From: Proteobacteria bacterium ST_bin16 | GTDB lineage: Bacteria > Pseudomonadota > Gammaproteobacteria > Burkholderiales > Nitrosomonadaceae | DNA length: 25,192 bases | Direction: 5' to 3' | NCBI GenBank assembly: GCA_002083595.1 | Contig: MSXT01000087.1 | Span: forward strand, 1-25,192 | Part shown: piece by piece, positions 1 through 7,698 of the stretch | How the letters are laid out: each line of letters starts with the position of its first letter | Position numbering within the stretch: position 1 is the stretch's first letter | The notes under the pieces: model-generated | The model's input: only the letters and a program-made list of their open reading frames with translations | Databases searched by the model: none | What the model was told of the DNA's origin: nothing | Program-made: the position numbers and the translations under genes

Positions 1-159
1 CGCAAGAATGTGTTGGCAAAATGTTACGGTGGCGATATATCCCGTAAACGAAAGTTGCTGGAGAAGCAAAAAGCAGGTAAAAAGAGAATGAAACGGGTGG
101 GTAATGTAGAAATTCCACAAGAAGCATTTCTAGCAATTTTGCAGGTTGATAATAAATAA
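1..159 (+). CDS. lepA: Elongation factor 4 (LepA), C-terminal end only
   Basis: Frame 1 is open from the first base to a TAA at 157-159, giving the last 52 residues of a protein. The stretch contains the CYGGDISRKRKLLEKQKAGK segment and ends in an IPQEAF motif, both typical of the extreme C-terminus of the ribosomal back-translocase GTPase LepA/EF4. The GTPase domains lie upstream of the window. lepA directly before lepB is a common proteobacterial order, which supports the call. LepA acts on stalled ribosomes in the cytoplasm. Confidence 0.93.
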   Translation, partial: RKNVLAKCYGGDISRKRKLLEKQKAGKKRMKRVGNVEIPQEAFLAILQVDNK

Positions 160-183
160 TGAAGCATAAAAATACAGTTTTGT

Positions 184-216
184 TGTCCGGTTTTGAATTG
201 AAGCCGGATTGTTTTT
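184..216 (+). terminator. Rho-independent terminator after lepA
   Basis: A hairpin with TCCGG (186-190) pairing with CCGGA (204-208) is extended inward by four further pairs, two of them G-U, around a five-base loop. It is followed by TTGTTTTT (209-216). It lies 25 bases after the lepA stop, so it probably ends or attenuates the lepA transcript. It overlaps the candidate lepB promoter. Confidence 0.6.
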
Positions 217-221
217 ATAAG
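193..221 (+). promoter_or_regulatory. Candidate sigma70 promoter for lepB
   Basis: TTGAAT (193-198) and TATAAG (216-221) are separated by exactly 17 bases. They match the -35 and -10 consensus at 4/6 and 5/6 positions. The expected start site lies about 20 bases before the lepB ATG. The -35 box lies inside the preceding terminator hairpin. The call rests on consensus only. Confidence 0.42.
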
Positions 222-250
222 ATATTTCATGTGTCATCGAAGGAATCGCA

Positions 251-1057
251 ATGAATTTTCCTTTGATTTTGTTCGTGCTGCTGGTGATTACCGGTTGCAT
301 TTATTTATTGGATTTTCTCTTTTGGAAAAATAAGCGCGCCGAAGGAGAAAGCGAGCCTTGGTGGATCGAATATCCGAAGAGCTTTTTTCCAATTATTCTG
401 ATCGTTTTCAGCTTACGCTCTTTTGTGATCGAGCCATTCAAAATTCCTTCCGGGTCGATGATACCGACGCTGCTGGTCGGTGATTTCATTTTGGTCAACA
501 AATATACCTATGGAATCCGGCTGCCGGTTATCAACAAGAAAGTTATCGATATGAATGAACCGAAGCGTGGCGATGTGCTGGTATTTCGCTATCCTGAGGA
601 TCCTTCGATTGACTATATTAAGCGCGTGGTCGGATTGCCCGGTGACGTGATCACTTATCATAATAAGCAGCTCATCATTAATGGCGAAGTGATCAAAATG
701 GACTATGACGGCGATTACAAGTATGTCGAGTCCGGCCACGGCTATATTTATTCCGATCGTTATTCGGAATACCTCAACAAGGAAGAAGGTCATTCTATTC
801 TGATTAATCAAGATGTTAAAGGACTGCAACTCTCGAATGTCAGGGACTTTCCGTTTCGCGATAACTGTAAGTATCACCGCACGGGATTTACTTGCGAAGT
901 GCCGCCGGGAAATTATTTCGCCCTCGGGGATAATCGCGACAGTAGCAGCGATAGCCGTTACTGGGGATTTGTTCCGGAGGAAAATATTGTCGGTAAAGCC
1001 TTCATGATTTGGTGGAACTTTGGAAGCTTTGATCGTATCGGGTTATCCATTAAATAA
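251..1057 (+). CDS. lepB: Signal peptidase I
   Basis: This inner-membrane serine protease removes signal peptides from secreted proteins. The 268-residue product has two N-terminal hydrophobic segments (about residues 3-24 and 44-60). The catalytic box follows, with Ser69 in PSGSM and the general base Lys124 in DYIKRVVGLPGD. The conserved GDNRD/S box comes near residue 228 and is followed by the SRYWGFVP motif. Length is normal for proteobacterial LepB, though shorter than in E. coli. An AGGA at 241-244 sits six bases before the ATG. It lies directly after lepA, and the usual lepA-lepB pairing is kept, although a terminator hairpin and a possible second promoter separate the two. Confidence 0.97.
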   Translation: MNFPLILFVLLVITGCIYLLDFLFWKNKRAEGESEPWWIEYPKSFFPIILIVFSLRSFVIEPFKIPSGSMIPTLLVGDFILVNKYTYGIRLPVINKKVIDMNEPKRGDVLVFRYPEDPSIDYIKRVVGLPGDVITYHNKQLIINGEVIKMDYDGDYKYVESGHGYIYSDRYSEYLNKEEGHSILINQDVKGLQLSNVRDFPFRDNCKYHRTGFTCEVPPGNYFALGDNRDSSSDSRYWGFVPEENIVGKAFMIWWNFGSFDRIGLSIK

Positions 1058-1088
1058 TCGATAAGCTTTTTTAAATGTGGAAGAAAGC

Positions 1089-1460
1089 ATGAGATATCAC
1101 ACGCTGCGGCAAAAACAAAGGGGTATTAGCTTATCCGGTTTGCTCGTCTGGGCGGTGATTTTAATTCTGGTTTCAATTTCCAGTCTGAAAGTTGCACCTG
1201 CTTATATTGAATTCTCAACGATCAAAAGAAATCTGGCAGCCATGGTGAAAGACATTGATATGCAGACCACAAGCCCGAGTCAAATAAAAATAATGTTTGA
1301 TAAGCGCGCCCAAATCGATAGCATCAAATCTATCAATGGACAAGATATTAAAATCAATAAGGAAAATGGCCGCATTGTGCTCAGTGCGAGCTACGTAGTC
1401 CAAATACCTGTGGTTTCCAATATTTCCCTGCAAATTGACTTTCAAGCATCCAGCGAGTGA
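1089..1460 (+). CDS. DUF4845 family membrane protein
   Basis: This is a 123-residue protein of unknown function, of the DUF4845 family usually found between lepB and rnc in beta- and gammaproteobacteria. The N-terminus reads RGISLSGLL followed by a hydrophobic segment (about residues 16-35). It is then hydrophilic with a conserved APAYIE motif. The layout resembles a type IV pilin-like N-terminus with one membrane anchor and a periplasmic tail. I chose the ATG at 1089 because GGAAG at 1079-1083 is well spaced for it; a GTG at 1077 is the in-frame alternative. Its role is not known, and the position suggests co-expression with lepB. Confidence 0.8.
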   Translation: MRYHTLRQKQRGISLSGLLVWAVILILVSISSLKVAPAYIEFSTIKRNLAAMVKDIDMQTTSPSQIKIMFDKRAQIDSIKSINGQDIKINKENGRIVLSASYVVQIPVVSNISLQIDFQASSE

Positions 1461-1480
1461 TAGCGGAAATATCGTGTCCA

Positions 1481-2188
1481 ATGTCGCTACCCAATAATCA
1501 TCCCTTGTTGTTCGATCAGTTCTGTAAACGCCTGGGGTATACATTTACACAACCTCAGTTGTTACAGGAAGCATTGACGCATCGAAGCCATAGCGCAGCG
1601 CATAATGAGCGGCTTGAATTTCTTGGCGATGCGGTACTGAATTGTGCGATCGCCGGACTGATTTATACACACTTTCCGGATCTTCCAGAGGGCCATTTAT
1701 CGCGCTTGCGCGCCAATTTTGTCAATCAGAAAGCGCTCTCCGGCATGGCGCTGAACTTGCAGATCGACCAGTTGATAAGATTGGGTGAGGGTGAGCTCAG
1801 GAGCGGCGGTTGCCACCGCCCGTCGATTCTGGCGGATGCTCTGGAAGCAGTATTGGGCGCCATCTATGTGGACAGTAATTACGCACAGGCAGAAGAAGTC
1901 ATTAGAACGCTCTATTTGCCCTTGATGCAGGATATCGATTTTAAAACGCAAGGCAAGGATCCGAAAACTTTATTGCAGGAATTTTTACAAAGCCAGAAAC
2001 TGGCGCTGCCGGAGTATGTGGTGGTTACCACCAGCGGTAAAGCGCATAAGCAGAAATTTCAAGTGGAGTGCGTGATACCGGCATTCGATATTCGCACTTC
2101 GGGCGAAGGCACCAGCCGGCGCGGCGCGGAGCAGGCAGCGGCGAAGCTGGCTTATGACGAAATTTGCTTGCATCATGTATATCCTTAA
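1481..2188 (+). CDS. rnc: Ribonuclease III
   Basis: This double-strand-specific endoribonuclease acts in rRNA and mRNA processing. The 235-residue product has the RNase III signature NERLEFLGDAVL at residues 42-53 (acidic residues E46 and D50) and the second acidic pair D119/E122 in the ADALEAVLGA motif. A C-terminal double-stranded RNA-binding domain begins near DPKTLLQEFL and contains the SRRGAEQAAAKLA helix. Length fits the family. The ATG at 1481 gives the usual N-terminus; an in-frame GTG at 1457 overlaps the stop of the upstream gene (GTGA) and cannot be excluded. It is followed by era, the classical rnc-era pair. Confidence 0.96.
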   Translation: MSLPNNHPLLFDQFCKRLGYTFTQPQLLQEALTHRSHSAAHNERLEFLGDAVLNCAIAGLIYTHFPDLPEGHLSRLRANFVNQKALSGMALNLQIDQLIRLGEGELRSGGCHRPSILADALEAVLGAIYVDSNYAQAEEVIRTLYLPLMQDIDFKTQGKDPKTLLQEFLQSQKLALPEYVVVTTSGKAHKQKFQVECVIPAFDIRTSGEGTSRRGAEQAAAKLAYDEICLHHVYP

Positions 2189-2238
2189 TGTGACAGTTAT
2201 TCCAGATAACACGATATGACAACCCAAGATTTCTCAGT

Positions 2239-3132
2239 ATGACTGTTGCAGCTCATTTCCGCACTGGCTACGTCGCCATTATCGGCCGTCCCAATGTGGG
2301 TAAATCAACCTTACTGAATAAGCTGTTGCAACAAAAAATCAGTATTACTTCCCGAAAAGCCCAAACGACCCGTTTCCGCATCAACGGTATTTTGACGGAT
2401 CAGCAAACGCAATACGTTTTCGTGGATACACCCGGTTTCCAGACGCAATTTATCAACCGTTTAAACACGGCGATGAACCGGGTGGTTACGCAAAGCGTGC
2501 AGGATGTGGACGTTATTTTGTTTGTCATCGAAGCGCTACGGTTTGATCAGCGCGATCTTGCAGCGCTTAAAATTCTGCCTGAGCAGGTTCCGGTTATTTT
2601 GGTGATCAATAAAATTGATAGGCTGGCTGACAAGAACCGGTTGCTCCCGTTTTTAAAGGAAGTGGGTAATACTTTTAAATTCGCCGACGTCATACCGGTC
2701 AGCGCCATGCATAAAATCCAATTACCGGAGCTCCTGACCACTATCCGTCAGTATTTACCCGAGAATCCGCCTTTATACGGGGAGGATGAGGTGACGGATC
2801 GCAGTGAGCGTTTTATTGCGGGAGAATTTATCCGGGAAAAACTATTCCGCTTGGTCGGTGACGAAATCCCCTATTCGACCAGTGTCGTAGTTGATCAATT
2901 TAAGCAGGAAGATGGAGTGCACAAGATTTATGCCACCATTTTGGTTGAGAAACCGAACCAGAAAGCGATTATTATTGGCAAGAAAGGTGAAAAGCTGAAG
3001 CAAATAGCCACTCAGGCGCGTAAAGATATGGAATTGCTGCTGGGTGAAAAGGTCTATTTGGAAGTGTGGGTGAAAGTGAAGAGCGGTTGGGCTGATAACG
3101 AAAGTGTGTTAAGAAATCTTGGTTACGAATAA
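2239..3132 (+). CDS. era: GTPase Era
   Basis: Era is an essential GTPase that binds the 3' end of 16S rRNA and helps mature the 30S subunit. The 297-residue product shows G1 GRPNVGKS (16-23), G2 around the TTRFRI segment, G3 DTPG (63-66), G4 NKID (124-127) and a G5 SAM motif. A KH RNA-binding domain with the IIGKKGEKLKQI loop follows. No good Shine-Dalgarno sequence precedes the ATG. A nine-codon reading frame starting at 2216 ends with TGA overlapping this ATG, so translation may be coupled. recO, which often follows era, is absent here; pdxJ comes next after 42 bases. Confidence 0.97.
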   Translation: MTVAAHFRTGYVAIIGRPNVGKSTLLNKLLQQKISITSRKAQTTRFRINGILTDQQTQYVFVDTPGFQTQFINRLNTAMNRVVTQSVQDVDVILFVIEALRFDQRDLAALKILPEQVPVILVINKIDRLADKNRLLPFLKEVGNTFKFADVIPVSAMHKIQLPELLTTIRQYLPENPPLYGEDEVTDRSERFIAGEFIREKLFRLVGDEIPYSTSVVVDQFKQEDGVHKIYATILVEKPNQKAIIIGKKGEKLKQIATQARKDMELLLGEKVYLEVWVKVKSGWADNESVLRNLGYE

Positions 3133-3174
3133 TGTGTTAGAAGTTTTCTCTAATGGGCTTCTTGGGAAATTGCA

Positions 3175-3903
3175 ATGATGATTGAACTCGGCGTCAATAT
3201 TGATCATGTGGCGACATTACGGCAGGCGCGCGGCACAAACTATCCGGATCCGATCGAAGCGGCATTGATCGCGGAATCCGCCGAAGCGGATGCGATTACA
3301 CTGCATTTACGCGAAGATCGACGTCACATACAGGATCGCGATGTTGAAATCTTACGTGACCGGTTGACAACCCGGATGAATCTGGAAAGCGCGGTGACCG
3401 ATGAGATGATCGGGATCGCATTGCGCATTAAGCCGCATGACATTTGCCTGGTGCCGGAGCGGCGTGAAGAATTGACGACCGAAGGCGGGCTCGATGTGGT
3501 CAAGCATTTCGATCAAGTTCAGCGCGCATGCCAGAAACTGGCGCAAGCAGGGATACGGGTTTCGTTGTTCATCAATGCCGACCCGTTGCAAATCGATGCG
3601 GCTGCGCGCGCAGGTGCACCGGTAATCGAAATTCATACCGGCGGTTTCGCCGATGCGCATACAGCGGAAGCGCAAGCAGAACAATTTGCCGCCATCCAGA
3701 AAGCCGTTGCGCTGGGTATCGACCTGGGTCTGAAAGTCAATGCCGGACACGGTTTGCATTATGACAATGTGCAAACCATCGCCGCTATTCCCGAGATTTC
3801 CGAATTGAATATCGGTCACGCGATTGTCGCGCGGGCGATTTTTGTTGGTTTTAAGCAGGCCGTGCGGGAAATGAAACAATTGATGCTTGAGGCGCGTGGA
3901 TGA
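3175..3903 (+). CDS. pdxJ: Pyridoxine 5'-phosphate synthase
   Basis: PdxJ condenses 1-deoxy-D-xylulose 5-phosphate with 3-amino-2-oxopropyl phosphate to make pyridoxine 5'-phosphate, the last ring-forming step of the DXP-dependent vitamin B6 pathway. The 242-residue product starts with the LGVNIDHVATLRQARGT motif. It carries the catalytic-region motif ITLHLREDRRHI (His44) and a later NAGHGL motif, and has the length of a full TIM barrel. Two consecutive ATG codons (3175 and 3178) could each be the start. The 3' end overlaps acpS by four bases (ATGA at 3900-3903), implying translational coupling. Confidence 0.97.
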   Translation: MMIELGVNIDHVATLRQARGTNYPDPIEAALIAESAEADAITLHLREDRRHIQDRDVEILRDRLTTRMNLESAVTDEMIGIALRIKPHDICLVPERREELTTEGGLDVVKHFDQVQRACQKLAQAGIRVSLFINADPLQIDAAARAGAPVIEIHTGGFADAHTAEAQAEQFAAIQKAVALGIDLGLKVNAGHGLHYDNVQTIAAIPEISELNIGHAIVARAIFVGFKQAVREMKQLMLEARG

Positions 3904-4277
3904 TTTACGGTATTGGCACCGATATTGTCGAATCGGCGCGCATCGCGCAATCGCTGGACCGCTATGGCGAGCGCTTTGCACGGCGCATCTTAACCGGCAG
4001 CGAATGGCAGGAATACCATTCGAGCAGCAAGCCGGTTCTGTATCTGGCCGGACGTTTTGCCGCCAAGGAAGCATTGTCTAAAGCGATGGGTACGGGATTG
4101 CGCCATCCGGTGAGTTTCACGTATATCACGATTACCCATGACGATCTGGGTAAGCCTTTTTTTCAGTTTCATCCCGAGCTAGATCAACTTATTAACGATA
4201 AAGGTATTACGCAGCACCATCTTTCCATCAGCGATGAGATCAATATGGTGTGCGCCTTTGTCGTGCTGGAAAGATAA
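3900..4277 (+). CDS. acpS: Holo-[acyl-carrier-protein] synthase
   Basis: AcpS transfers 4'-phosphopantetheine from coenzyme A to the serine of apo-ACP, activating fatty acid synthesis. The 125-residue product has the GTDIVE motif (Asp8 as magnesium ligand) and RFAAKEALSKAMGTG (Glu57), the two hallmarks of the AcpS-type phosphopantetheinyl transferase, plus an HLSISDE motif near the C-terminus. Length is typical. It overlaps pdxJ by four bases and ends two bases before the nagZ start, so the three genes are almost certainly one transcript. The pdxJ-acpS pairing is widespread in proteobacteria. Confidence 0.97.
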   Translation: MIYGIGTDIVESARIAQSLDRYGERFARRILTGSEWQEYHSSSKPVLYLAGRFAAKEALSKAMGTGLRHPVSFTYITITHDDLGKPFFQFHPELDQLINDKGITQHHLSISDEINMVCAFVVLER

Positions 4278-4279
4278 TC

Positions 4280-5329
4280 GTGCCGCTGGGTCCCGTGATG
4301 CTCGATATCGCCGGTACGCAGCTGACCGAGGACGATAAGCGCAGGCTGCTGCATCCGCTCACCGGCGGTGTGATTCTTTTTACACGCAATTATGACAATC
4401 ACCGTCAATTGACTGAATTGACGCAGCAAATTCATGCGTTACGCAGCCCGCACCTATTGATTGCCGTCGATCATGAAGGCGGCCGCGTGCAACGTTTCCG
4501 GGAAGATTTTACGCGCATACCCGCGATGCGTGAGCTGGGAAAAATCTGGGATAAGCAACCCGCGCGCGCGCGTCATCTCGCCCGACAGACCGGCTATGTG
4601 CTGGCGGCGGAGTTAAATGCTTGTGATGTCGATTTCAGTTTTACGCCGGTGCTAGATATCGATCACGGACAAAGCGGTGTAATCGGCGATCGTGCTTTTC
4701 ATCAAGATCCGCATGTCGTTGCCGATCTGGCGCATCAATTGATGCTCGGTCTGAAAAAAGGCGGCATGCTCGCGGTCGGCAAGCATTTTCCGGGTCACGG
4801 CTATATCAAAGCCGATTCCCATCTGCAAAAATCCATCGATCAACGCAGTTACATCGATATCGAAATGAACGATCTGATTCCTTTCCGGCAGATGATTGAT
4901 TTTGGCTTGGCCGGGATAATGCCGGCGCATGTCATGTACCCGGCAGTGGATGTAAGACCGGCTGGTTTTTCCACACTTTGGCTGCAGAAAATTTTGCGCG
5001 AGCAACTGCAATTTGAAGGTTGTATTTTCAGTGACGACTTGACGATGCGCGGCGCCGGAGAATTTCTCGAATCGATGTTGTCACGGGCGCAAGCGGCACT
5101 GGCCGCAGGTTGCGACATGATACTGGTGTGCAATAATTCCGCCGGTGCGGATGAGATTTTAAATGGCTTGCAGTGGGAGATGACGGCGACCAGCCTCTCC
5201 CGCTTGGCGCGTATGCATGCCAGAAATCATTCCGGTTCACTGACAAAACTGCGCGAAAATGGCGATTACGTCCAAGCAGTGCGTGAAATCAGCCGTATTG
5301 GCTGCGAAAGCGGAGAGCTGCCGCTGTAG
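4280..5329 (+). CDS. nagZ: Beta-N-acetylhexosaminidase NagZ
   Basis: NagZ is a cytoplasmic glycoside hydrolase family 3 enzyme. It removes N-acetylglucosamine from anhydro-muropeptides in peptidoglycan recycling. The 349-residue product has KHFPGHG (168-174), the Asp179/His181 catalytic dyad in the ADSH motif, and the nucleophile-bearing SDDLTM at 251-256. I chose the GTG at 4280 because the resulting PLGPVMLDI N-terminus matches the family and GGAAAG (4268-4273), inside the end of acpS, is spaced six bases away; an upstream GTG at 4250 would add residues inside acpS. Last gene of the tight pdxJ-acpS-nagZ group. Confidence 0.95.
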   Translation: MPLGPVMLDIAGTQLTEDDKRRLLHPLTGGVILFTRNYDNHRQLTELTQQIHALRSPHLLIAVDHEGGRVQRFREDFTRIPAMRELGKIWDKQPARARHLARQTGYVLAAELNACDVDFSFTPVLDIDHGQSGVIGDRAFHQDPHVVADLAHQLMLGLKKGGMLAVGKHFPGHGYIKADSHLQKSIDQRSYIDIEMNDLIPFRQMIDFGLAGIMPAHVMYPAVDVRPAGFSTLWLQKILREQLQFEGCIFSDDLTMRGAGEFLESMLSRAQAALAAGCDMILVCNNSAGADEILNGLQWEMTATSLSRLARMHARNHSGSLTKLRENGDYVQAVREISRIGCESGELPL

Positions 5330-5346
5330 AACTAAGCCTGTCAGTC

Positions 5347-5376
5347 AAAACAAATCATCAACAGTCATTTTGTTTT
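5347..5376 (+). terminator. Weak AT-rich hairpin between nagZ and lpdA
   Basis: AAAACAAA (5347-5354) can pair with TTTGTTTT (5369-5376) around a 14-base loop. The stem has almost no GC, so termination here is uncertain; only its position, just after the nagZ stop, favours it. Confidence 0.22.
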
Positions 5377-5422
5377 ACTTTAAAATTACTCCCTCATTAC
5401 GATCTTCCCATAAGGTTTAATC

Positions 5423-6883
5423 ATGTCAGAAACATTTGATGTAGCAGTAATTGGTGCGGGTCCCGGCGGTTATGTGGCGGCAATCCGCTGTGCGCAACTG
5501 GGTTTGAATACCGTGTGTATCGACGAATGGAAAAATCCCAAAGGCAAAGCCAGTCTTGGCGGTACCTGTTTAAATGTCGGTTGTATTCCATCCAAGGCGT
5601 TATTGGAATCCTCGGAGAATTATTTCCAGATTCAACACAAGGTGTCCGCGCACGGTATCACGGCGGAGAATGTATCTGTCGATGTTCCGGTCATGATTGC
5701 GCGCAAGGACAAGATTGTGACTATGTTTACCACCGGTATTGCTTCGTTGTTCAAGAAAAACAAAGTGAAATCGATGCATGGCCGGGGAATCTTGCTTAAA
5801 CGGGATGCATCCGCCAATACCTGGCAGATTAAAGTGGACGATAACGGTATCGCCGAGACAATTCAGGCCAAACACGTCATCGTCGCAACCGGATCGGTTC
5901 CGCGCCCATTGCCTTTTGCCGAAGTGGATAATGTCATGATCCTGGATAATGCCGGTGCCTTGGCATTAACGAAAGTACCCAAGCGGTTGGGTGTCATCGG
6001 TGCGGGGGTGATCGGTCTTGAAATGGGCAGCGTGTGGCGCAGGCTGGGTGCGGAAGTCACGATTCTCGAAGCAATGCCGGGTTTCTTGATGGCAGCGGAT
6101 GAGCAAATCGCCAAGGAAGCGAAAAGTATTTTTGCCAAAGAAACAGGTTTGCAAATCAATACCGGCGTTAATATCAAATCGGTCAAAGTAACTGGCGATA
6201 CTGTCACGGTCGGTTATAGCGATTCAAATAATCAGGAGCAGATTCTGGAAGTCGATAAGTTGATCGTGGCCATCGGCCGCATTCCGAACACTGCGGGATT
6301 GGGTGTTCAGGAAAACGGTTTGCAGGTGGATGAGCGCGGATTTGTTGTGGTCGATCAATACTGCCGTACCAATCTAGCTAATGTGTATGCCGTGGGCGAC
6401 GTGGTGCGCGGACCGATGCTGGCGCACAAAGCTTCGGAAGAAGGAGTGGCCGTTGCCGAAATGATTCAGCATGTGGAAAAAGGACAAGCCGACGAGCTTG
6501 AAACCGTGGATTTCAATACGGTGCCATGGGTCATTTATACAGCGCCGGAAATTGCCTGGGTGGGGAAAAACGAACAGGAATTAAGAGCGGCAGGTATTGC
6601 CTATAAAGCAGGTCAATTTCCGTTTATTGCCAACGGACGTGCAAGGGCCATGGGTGAAACAAGTGGCTTTATCAAAGTGCTGGCGGACGAGAAAACCGAT
6701 CGCGTATTGGGCGTTCATATGATCGGCCCGCACGTGTCGGAACTCATTTCGGAAGCGGTAATGGCGATGAAATTTTCCGCCAGCAGTGAGGATATCGCCT
6801 GCATAGTTCATGCGCATCCGTCGTTATCTGAAGTATTCCATGAAGCTGCACTTGGCGTGGATAAGCGTGCGTTGCATATTTAG
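5423..6883 (+). CDS. lpdA: Dihydrolipoyl dehydrogenase (E3)
   Basis: This FAD enzyme reoxidises dihydrolipoamide in 2-oxoacid dehydrogenase and/or glycine cleavage complexes and reduces NAD+. The 486-residue product starts with the FAD-binding GAGPGG (11-16). It carries the redox disulfide GGTCLNVGC (Cys49, Cys54), the NAD-binding GAGVIGLEMG motif, the second FAD box YAVGDVVRG, and the C-terminal dimer motif with His465-Pro and Glu470. There is no N-terminal lipoyl domain. AAGG at 5412-5415 is a good ribosome site. No E1 or E2 genes lie nearby, so which complex it serves cannot be read from this window. Confidence 0.96.
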   Translation: MSETFDVAVIGAGPGGYVAAIRCAQLGLNTVCIDEWKNPKGKASLGGTCLNVGCIPSKALLESSENYFQIQHKVSAHGITAENVSVDVPVMIARKDKIVTMFTTGIASLFKKNKVKSMHGRGILLKRDASANTWQIKVDDNGIAETIQAKHVIVATGSVPRPLPFAEVDNVMILDNAGALALTKVPKRLGVIGAGVIGLEMGSVWRRLGAEVTILEAMPGFLMAADEQIAKEAKSIFAKETGLQINTGVNIKSVKVTGDTVTVGYSDSNNQEQILEVDKLIVAIGRIPNTAGLGVQENGLQVDERGFVVVDQYCRTNLANVYAVGDVVRGPMLAHKASEEGVAVAEMIQHVEKGQADELETVDFNTVPWVIYTAPEIAWVGKNEQELRAAGIAYKAGQFPFIANGRARAMGETSGFIKVLADEKTDRVLGVHMIGPHVSELISEAVMAMKFSASSEDIACIVHAHPSLSEVFHEAALGVDKRALHI

Positions 6884-6903
6884 AATTACGGTCTGTAATT
6901 CTA
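6881..6903 (+). terminator. Perfect inverted repeat at the lpdA stop
   Basis: TAGAATTAC (6881-6889) and GTAATTCTA (6895-6903) form a perfect nine-pair stem with a five-base loop, beginning on the lpdA stop codon. No T-run follows, so it may stabilise the 3' end or act as a weak terminator between two convergent genes. Confidence 0.35.
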
Positions 6904-6955
6904 GTATTACGGCACTCTTATCCAGGATTGTTGCGATCTGTAGCGGAATCAACTA

Positions 6956-7387
6956 TTAGAAGCAATGGGTCTTGTCCGGGTCAACCGTGCAAGACCAGCG
7001 TAAATGATGCATCCCAGCTGTTTTATTCACGAGATAGTCGGCGCGGAGTTGTTTATTTTGTTCCACGGTTAGCGCAGCAGTTTCGGGCACAAAGCGTTCT
7101 TCACTCCAGAATCTGATTCTACAGAACTGATCGGAAGGGCTGCAAAGCCGGTTGATGACGGCGCTGTAGATGGTCTTGTCGGTGTAGACAGCGTGATCGA
7201 TGAGTACCAGATTAACAAATTTTCCCGAAGTGCCCAGTTCGACTTTCCGGACCAGACGCCATCCGTTTCCACCATCCAATTCCGATGCCGACTCGTCATG
7301 ACTGTGGTCTTCGCCCTCATGAGCAAAAACGCTGAAAGGTAAAGCAAGTATCAAAAACAAAAAAACGCTTGGTAACAGTTTATGCAT
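6956..7387 (-). CDS. Unrecognised secreted protein, His-rich N-terminus
   Basis: This is a 143-residue protein I do not recognise. It begins with a clear Sec signal peptide (about residues 1-22, positive start, hydrophobic core, likely cut after VFA). The predicted mature start is acidic and histidine-rich (HEGEDHSHDE), as in some metal-binding periplasmic proteins. The mature part has a WRLVRKVELGTSGKF segment and four cysteines, two in the centre (CSPSDQFC) and two near the end (one in RWSC, one next to last), suggesting disulfides. AGGAG sits five bases before the ATG, so it is very probably translated. It converges with lpdA. Metal binding is only inferred from composition. Confidence 0.75.
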   Translation of the reverse strand: MHKLLPSVFLFLILALPFSVFAHEGEDHSHDESASELDGGNGWRLVRKVELGTSGKFVNLVLIDHAVYTDKTIYSAVINRLCSPSDQFCRIRFWSEERFVPETAALTVEQNKQLRADYLVNKTAGMHHLRWSCTVDPDKTHCF

Positions 7388-7581
7388 AAATTCTCCTTGG
7401 CGAATGCCAGTCCATTATTTACTAATAAAATCTTAATCTCGTTTTAACGCATTGCTTCCAGATCAATTTTTCTTCTCTGGATCGTTCTTGCAGCGGGGCA
7501 GTATACTTGAAAATCAGGTTTTGAACATTATTGATGTTTGGTTTCGCTGATAAACTAACCATGTGATTAAAACAATTACAT

Positions 7582-7610
7582 TTGTGGCGTTTAAAGGTTT
7601 CAGTTAGAAT
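7582..7610 (+). promoter_or_regulatory. Promoter of tRNA-Val
   Basis: TTGTGG (7582-7587) and TAGAAT (7605-7610) are separated by 17 bases. The -10 box ends 11 bases before the first base of the tRNA, as expected for a short tRNA leader. Confidence 0.55.
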
Positions 7611-7621
7611 CCGCTTTTCCC

Positions 7622-7698
7622 AGGCGCGTAGCTCAGCTGGTTAGAGCACCACCTTGACATGGTGGGGGTCGTTGGTTCGAGTCCAATCGCGCCTACCA
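7622..7698 (+). tRNA. tRNA-Val (anticodon GAC)
   Basis: A complete cloverleaf can be folded. The acceptor stem pairs 7622-7628 with 7688-7694, the D arm starts with GCTC (7631-7634), and the anticodon stem is CCACC/GGTGG with loop TTGACAT, giving anticodon GAC at 7656-7658. The T arm carries the TTCGAGT loop. The discriminator A (7695) and CCA (7696-7698) are encoded. It reads valine GUC and GUU codons. It stands alone with its own promoter and terminator, not in a tRNA cluster. Confidence 0.96.

Noticed and set aside
413..877. 154-residue open frame antisense to lepB
   Set aside because: It lies wholly within the well-supported signal peptidase gene, has no ribosome site or family resemblance, and is a codon-bias shadow.
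3352..4074. 240-residue antisense frame across pdxJ and acpS
   Set aside because: It covers two coupled genes with intact motifs on the other strand; His/Arg/Cys-rich composition typical of a shadow.
7622..7698. tRNA-Val as a mobile element attachment site
   Set aside because: No integrase gene and no repeated copy of the tRNA 3' end were noticed in the window.
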